From Odontocerum albicorne (taxonomy: Eukaryota > Arthropoda > Insecta > Trichoptera > Odontoceridae): a stretch of DNA of 64,000 bases. A program made the position numbers and the translations under genes. The notes below the pieces were generated by a model. That model made no database searches, was not told the origin of the DNA, and was given only the letters and a program-made list of their open reading frames with translations. Below, in pieces: positions 58,421 through 64,000 of this stretch. The stretch's first letter is position 1, and each line of letters opens with the position of its first letter. The stretch lies in assembly GCA_949825065.1 (NCBI GenBank), contig OX463847.1:34171789-34235788 (forward strand), in the 5' to 3' direction.

Positions 58421-58690
58421 TCTCCGTGATCTAGTTGGAATGACGCTTGACATCTACCCGGCAGTTATGGGTTCAATTCATGTAATGTTCTTTTGGTACT
58501 CGACAACATTAGTCAACGCTAGATGACTGTTACTTATTCACGTAGCATTGACAACATTTGTCACGACGGATTGCGAGTTACGTGCTTAATCCAGTAGCTC
58601 TAAACCGAAGGTACAATCAATGGGGCAGAAGACAATGTTGTCTCCACTCTCCAACTCTGAACTGTGATTTAATATGGGTATAAAGCGTAA
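58421..58690 (+). mobile_element. tRNA-derived SINE, family S2
   Basis: Head GATCTCCGTGATCTAGTTGG with B box GGGTTCAATTC, then CATTGACAACATTTGTCACG, GTAGCTCTAAACCGAAGGTA and GACAATGTTGTCTCCACTCT. The 3' body differs from S1 and is shared with 23058-23365 and 5585-5705. Confidence 0.8.
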
Positions 58691-58869
58691 ACAATTTACA
58701 GTCAATTCAGCTGAACGATGAAGAGTTTTGAAAAGATATTTCAACGAGGAATATAATTGTCGTTGCAAGCAAGATGGACATTTTAATATAATAACGAAGC
58801 TTCTGGAGTATATCAAACTTCTCCGAGACTACCACATGAATTTCAATAAGATCCTTACTGGATTATCAT

Positions 58870-58971
58870 AATAGCACAATTGTGATCCCCTGATGATGAG
58901 GTGAAAACCCTGAAATCAGTATGGTTATACCGTTAGATAATTAAACCTCAACAATGTTAATGCCTTAACTA
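58870..58971 (+). repeat. family P fragment, single arm
   Basis: CCCCTGATGATGAGGTGAAA, CAGTATGGTTATACCGTTA and AACCTCAACAATGTTAATGC match one arm and the flank of the fold-back copies at 47868 and 52494. The Helitron at 58972 begins immediately after. Confidence 0.85.
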
Positions 58972-59594
58972 TCTATATAAATAAAAATGTAAATGTTCGT
59001 TAATTGAAAATCTCTAATCTCCGAAAGTTCTTTACCGATTGCTTTGAAATTTTGACAAAAGGTTGCATTTGAATAAAAGCATGTTTATACATATATTTTT
59101 TTTATATATAGTTGTATATAAAAAGTATATAAAACAGACGAAATAATGGGAGCGCCCTCTGCAGCAACACACGCAAACTAAACATTTCTCATTGACAGTT
59201 ATGTCACATAGCATTTTCGACGTTTCGGATTCTTTCATTTCGTTTTTTAACTGTTTTACTTATTTTTCAATGCAATTGGCGGTGGATTTGTGATGTGTCG
59301 ATTGATTTTCATTTCAATTCAAATTATATCATGAAATGCATTGGAATTGATCACGCAATACTAAACATTGCTCATTTACAGGTTATGTCGTGTAAGCGAA
59401 CGAACGAAACGGCGATCGCGTTCTGCAGATTCAGAACTGTTTCGTTCTCAACAGAATGACCGCGACAGGCTGAGAGTGACTGGAAGTCGTCAGTAGGAAT
59501 ATCAAAAGTATCTTTTTTTTATAGAATTTAATTTTATCTCTATGTTTATATTTCAAAATCTATCAAATCGTATGTAGAAATGGAGATTTTTTTT

Positions 59595-59880
59595 AATTAG
59601 TTCCAATTACAATTATCTCTATCTCTCTCTTCCCTTAACATTTAATTAGTTACAATTATCTCTCTCTTCCCTTAACATTTAATTAGTTACAATTATCTCT
59701 CTATCTTCCTTTAACATTTAATTAGTTACAATTATCTCTTTGTCTTCCCTTAACATTTAATTAGTTAGAATTATCTCTGTATTTGCTTAACATTTAATTA
59801 ATTCCAATAATCTCTCTCTTTTCTTAACATTTAATTAGTTCCAATTATCTCTGTATTTCCTTAACAATACTCCTATTTGA
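59595..59880. repeat. tandem array inside the Helitron
   Basis: Six to seven degenerate units of roughly 40-50 bp with the core CTTAACATTTAATTAGTTAC and ATTATCTCTCT, followed by a short duplication of TTCCTTAACAATACTC. Confidence 0.85.
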
Positions 59881-59914
59881 CAAATATTTCCTTAACAATA
59901 CTCTTATTTGACAA

Positions 59915-60196
59915 ATGCATGTCCAGCTGCAAAACGATCGATCAGCTGACATATTCTCACATCGATTGCTGGAAATTGGGAACGGAAAGGTGCCGGTTGA
60001 TATGACCTCAGGACGAATTTCATTGCCTCATAACTTCTGCAATTTAGTGATGTCAAAAGAAGAATTTGTTGAAAAAGTATTTCCCAATATTCAAATCAAT
60101 TATAAGAACCACGATTGGCTGACTGAACGAGCTATTCTTGCCGCCAAGAACAAAGACGTCTATGAACTTAACAATATTTTTCAGTTCCTTTTTTAA
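59915..60196 (+). pseudogene. Helitron PIF1-like helicase fragment
   Basis: Peptide MHVQLQNDRSADIFSHRLLE, IGNGKVPVD, LPHNFCNLVMSKEEFVEKVF and NHDWLTERAILAAKNKDVYE matches the C-terminal half of the PIF1-type helicase of Helitrons. The Walker motifs and the Rep nuclease domain are absent. Rolling-circle transposition function is known for the family; this piece cannot support it. Confidence 0.9.
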
Positions 60197-60539
60197 TGTT
60201 TCGCAATTTTATATGTTTTTTTTATAACTTTCTTTCTTCTTTTTCAGTGCAATCGATCTGCTTTAGTTTATCAAAATGCCAAGGAAGCAGCAGAGCGACG
60301 TGCAGCCAGACTTGATGATGCATGGTTGCGAACCCGGCGATCGCGTTCTGCAGCTTCAGATCTGCTTTGTTCTCAACAGAATGAACGCGACAGGCTGAGA
60401 GTGGCTGAAAGACGTCAGAAATATTGTATACCCACAAGCATTGTGAAATTAAACATATTAGAAACGTGTGCTTTCTCTTTCCTTTCTTTTCCATTTAACC
60501 AGACTGAGCCACAGCAACGCGTGACCGGGTACAGCTAGT

Positions 60540-61764
60540 AAATAATATATTTTAATTGTTTTTGTAATTCAAATAATTTTGTATTTTGGTTGATTGTAGT
60601 ATTTGAGTGTTTTTCTTTCTTTCATCGTTGTTGCAGTATACTCCTATATTGGTGATTTGTATACCATATATTGCGACTATGTGTTTTGAATTGTCTTGAT
60701 TTTTTTAAGCTGTGGATGTTTTATCTTTAGTTTAGTAAATATTGCTATAATTTAAGAAAGTCACTTAAATTTCGTATATTTTTTCAACAAATAAAAATAT
60801 ATAGTAGAAATAAATACATACGAGTATATGTTGTACTATTTGAGAACCTTAGCAGGAAAAATTGTAAAAAACGTTTCTTACGAATTCTTAATGTTGCAAA
60901 AAATGTAGACAGTTCACGTCACAATTTTCTGACTCATATTACGTGACTGCCAAATGTTAGTTGATGTATTTTATTGTACCAAAGAAAAAGTTGACTATTA
61001 CTAGACAACAAACACTTTTCGGACTCGATAAATGTTTCAGAACATAAATATATTATGTTATGTCTTTAATATTGCCCATATCTTGTATTTCGATATGAAT
61101 TTTAGAGATCTGCATAGATAGGTCATGTAACTAGATCTCAGTTGAGATAATCAACAAAGATCATTATGGAAGAAGAAGACCGAGACAGAGGTTCGTTTGA
61201 TAACGTGCTGGAAGATCTTAATCCTACAGTGCGCAATGATGCACATGTGAATCAACCAAAGTTTTTCTAAATATTTTTGTGTTGAGTGGTATAAACAACG
61301 ACTCACGCGCTGTTAATAATATGATACAATGATCTCCATGCTTTAAAACCACATAGGTTTAATAGAAAACTGTTTTACCGGTCAATTTGGCAGTTGAAGT
61401 TTGACTTGTTGCGCGTAGATGGCTTTTGTGATTTGTTCCAGTTTGAAATCAAATTACTTTATTATTGGTGATCAAGGTAATCTTATTTTTTTTCTTTTAT
61501 TCTTTAGTGCATATGTGTAAAATAAGTTAAGTTAAATATATAATTGCATTTATATCATTTTATCATATAATTAACTTACAAATGCGCAGTGATTCATATA
61601 TGAACCTCTTTTTTTTACTCTTTTTTTTAAATATAAGTATATAAAAACAAAAAAAAAATGTTTCATTGTATTTTTCATGTTCCAGTACATATTTAATGCA
61701 TAAATATATTTTTATTTTTGAAATAAAAAAAATCACGCATTGTAGGATTAAAGGCTCAAAGTAG
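60540..61764. other. AT-rich, nothing recognised
   Basis: A short LINE-like stretch may exist near 61140-61240 (GGAAGAAGAAGACCGAGACA) but is too decayed to call. Confidence 0.4.
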
Positions 61765-61851
61765 ATGGGAGGAAAAAAGCTACTGGGAGGAAAAAAGCTA
61801 CTGGGAGGAAAAAGGCTACTGGGAGGATAAAAGCTACTGGGAGGAAAAAAG
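61765..61851. repeat. 19-bp tandem repeat, about 4.5 copies
   Basis: Unit AAGCTACTGGGAGGAAAAA, with one GATAAAA variant. Confidence 0.95.
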
Positions 61852-62124
61852 AGTAATCGATCGGTTTGGTGAAAAATCGTCCGTGAGGTTTAAATCCCTA
61901 CAAGAGCTATATAGTCATCTGAGGTACTCGTACATGTACGGGTAGATAGAAAGATACATCTTGAATTTTGAAAAAAGGACAAGATCAAGATATAACCTGT
62001 AGAGATGGGATACCTCGAGGATTACCAGGAAGAAGAAAACCGTGGCGTGTGAAAAGAGGCGCACCACTCAGTATCGGGTGGACACAGACCGATAATAGTC
62101 AGTAGTTACTTAGTATGTTTAAAA

Positions 62125-62190
62125 CAAGTAATGACATTAATCCTCGTGGCACGTATTTTTACCTTATATCTGGAACTTTTCTTCAGGTGG
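62125..62190 (-). repeat. repeat Q, copy 2
   Basis: Reverse complement of CACGTATTTTTACCTTATAT and TTCTTCAGGTGGAAT; same unit as 12360-12425 with the GAAA changed to AAAA. Confidence 0.75.
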
Positions 62191-62194
62191 AATT

Positions 62195-62480
62195 ACATAC
62201 ATACCATCACGCCATTCCCCTGTCAACAGATGACAGAGCGTTAGATTTTCCAATCTCGACAAACATTCTAAGCCTCTTCCACATCCATAAATCTTCTCAT
62301 ACAACCTCTACGATTTATCTTACTTTCTGCGTTTCCTTCTTTAAAAAATCATAACCATAATTTTCATGGTCTTCCTCTACCACGCCTCCTACCTAATATT
62401 TGCACATTATTATTTTTTTGTCTTTCTTCATTTATTCATGCTACATGCCCAAACTATCTTAAAGTGCTCTTCTTCATCTT
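62195..62480 (-). pseudogene. LINE 3' tail, family L1t, minus strand
   Basis: Reverse complement begins near 62480 with MKKSTLR.FGHVA-like codons and ends at 62195 with the YPxxMA..YV-like sequence (plus strand: ATACATACCATCACGCCATT). Confidence 0.75.
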
Positions 62481-63400
62481 ACTCAACACAAATTGACTGA
62501 CAAGATATATTTTTCCGCATTTACATAATATGATATATTTGATTTCAGGTGGAATTAATCTAAACTAATTATAATTAGTAGAATAAAAGAAAAAATATAT
62601 ATAATTTAATATTCCACATCCAACATCCCACAAAGTAAAAGACGAAACGAGAAAGTATATTATTTTCACTTTATCTTACCATAGAAGATTGAGGAATCTC
62701 ACCCAAGGAGGAGTTTCATTCATTATTTTCTGTTTATATAAAAACACTATTTCTCCTTCAATAAGACAGCATGACTTTTCCTGAATCGCGGTTTTATTTC
62801 ATATAGCCATAAAAAATAAATATTTTGATATTTAGCAATGATTCAAACAATTTTAATCTTATACTAATGTTTAACTTGGTTTATTTTTCCTTCCCGCAAT
62901 AACTTTCAAACAAAAATCAATACTTTCAATTTATTTTTTTGCTGTGAAAAAAAACAATAACATTGAAATTAAAACACTATTCATACTTGGCGCCTCGATT
63001 ACAAACAAAACAAGTCAACTCCATTGTTCGGGTTACAAAACAAACATAACATTTTCACAATAATGGCGCCTGCATTATCTTGTTATGAGTTTGAGTTATG
63101 TAAACACATGCCTCAATACAATACAAAATATTTTCAGCGCCTGTGTTCGTGTCAAGAATATATTAAACAAAACGCTTCTGAAAATTGCAAATGCATGAAA
63201 CTTGGTGTTGGTATTTTAAAAAAATATATCTAATAAAACTATCCTGCTTGTGAAAATCTATATTAAATATTTTAATTCATACAATTTTCAAATTCATTTT
63301 TTTTAACGAGCTTCAATAGGAAACAAAATCAACGGGGTACTAAAAACTATATTTTCAAACCATGCAATGTCAAGATCTGCTAAAATGAGGGTTCACAACA
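62481..63400. other. AT-rich, nothing recognised
   Basis: A 69-codon open frame at 63024-63233 contains CSCQEYIKQNASENCKCM but lacks splice or start support. Confidence 0.45.
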
Positions 63401-63750
63401 GCGTATTAGTGCCAATATTGATGTATTGGAAAATTAATAAAAGGAGTCGAGTAAATTCAGTGGAAATCGGTGCACTGAGAAGAATATGTACTTTGTCATT
63501 GTATTAAGAAGAATAAAAGTTTTTATCCAAGACGATTGTGAAGGTAAGTTTGGACACGTTGAACGGATGGATGACGAAAGATTGACGTAATGAATTTTCA
63601 ATACAAACATAATTGAGAGTCGTAGTCGAGTTGATCAAAAATATGGCTGGACCAAGTGAAAGATAAAATAATAATACAGGACATATTTTGATATAAGTAA
63701 TGAAATTGTTTAGCAAACCCAACAACATAAACATCTAGGATGCTGAATGA
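63400..63750 (+). pseudogene. LINE 3' region, family L1t, decayed
   Basis: Recognisable pieces: AGTGCCAATATTGATGTA (VPILMY), GTGCACTGAGAAGAATATG (ALRRIC), TTTGGACACGTTGAACGGAT (FGHVERMDDERLT). Frames are broken and the end is missing. Confidence 0.65.
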
Positions 63751-64000
63751 ATGATCAATTGCATCAATATCAAGAGATCCAAGTAAGAGAGAATCTGGTA
63801 CAAAACTGCTTCTTTAAGATACAGGATCTCTTCTGCAACAAAGGTTTCAATATCGAGTTGCGTATACGAGTTTTGCGTTGCTACATATTCTCAATACTTT
63901 TTTATGTCCTTGAAGCATGACTCCTTACTCAGGCCACCACAAAAAAAAACTATATAGAAAGTTTCGAAATGTGATGCTAAAAAAGGTTGTTGAGAGTCTT

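Larger units (their letters stand above)
59405..60425 (+). repeat. duplicated segment on both sides of the helicase piece
   Basis: A stretch of about 80 bp beginning GGCGATCGCGTTCTGCAG occurs at 59411-59490 and again at 60337-60418. In the second copy it reads RRSRSAASDLLCSQQNERDR, a segment normally found near the start of insect Helitron proteins. Its presence on both sides of the helicase fragment shows a rearranged element. Confidence 0.85.
58972..60538 (+). mobile_element. Helitron, non-autonomous, both ends intact
   Basis: Begins TCTATATAAATAAAAATG after a host A and ends ACCGGGTACAGCTAG before a host T, the Helitron rule (5' TC, 3' CTRR, insertion between A and T). The 3' end matches the common insect form. 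It carries remnants of the helicase and of the region that normally precedes it, out of their usual order. It inserted directly beside a fold-back repeat fragment at 58870-58971. Confidence 0.9.

Overview
The window is nuclear DNA from an insect: AT-rich, introns of 0.4 to 4 kb with GT-AG borders, and heavily loaded with transposable-element debris. The LINE 3' tails ending near runs of TATGTATG, the tRNA-derived SINEs and the abundance of mariner and Helitron copies suggest a lepidopteran or a close relative, but this is inference. There is no bacterial-type gene organisation and no tRNA, rRNA or CRISPR array that I can support.

The one well-supported host gene is short gastrulation (sog/chordin), on the minus strand from 52880 down to the stop codon at 34916. 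I could place 12 coding exons whose splice sites and reading phases all agree. They encode the last 831 residues: the end of the linker after VWC1, a block of CHRD domains, VWC2, VWC3 and VWC4 (ten cysteines each), and a basic C-terminus. The N-terminal part (membrane anchor or signal and VWC1) is not in the window and should lie beyond 64000. A second likely host gene begins on the plus strand at 32727, just past the sog 3' end and convergent with it: a clean first coding exon of 49 codons with a good donor, function not recognised. A third possible exon (about 7893-8080, plus) is weaker.

Layout. 1-2935: LINE fragments, a 4-unit tandem repeat and a SINE. 3000-8100: a perfect hairpin, SINE debris, a 3'-terminal LINE with a target-site duplication, and the possible exon. 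8100-24000: several MITEs with recognisable terminal repeats (TA- and 8-bp-duplicating), a deleted mariner with long inverted repeats, three long tandem arrays, and an unusual CpG-rich element built from GTCGCGCGCGAC-like words. 25347-26563: a mariner with a nonsense codon. 26600-34900: AT-rich, with SINEs and a LINE tail, plus the new plus-strand exon. 34916-52880: sog, whose introns hold a second mariner (ending 17 bp from a splice donor), other mariner debris, LINE pieces, MITEs and two fold-back elements. 53000-64000: sog upstream intron or flank with repeat debris, a perfect 27-bp hairpin, a CpG-dense islet and a Helitron with intact ends.

The most interesting non-gene signals are a set of repeats from at least three families that share a CTGANGA - short hairpin - GAAA layout like a hammerhead ribozyme core; the CpG-rich inverted/direct repeat element at 19239-20206; a 38-bp perfect palindrome made of two mariner ends head to head; the mariner beside a sog splice donor; and strong over-representation of the word TACTCGTA/TACGAGTA.
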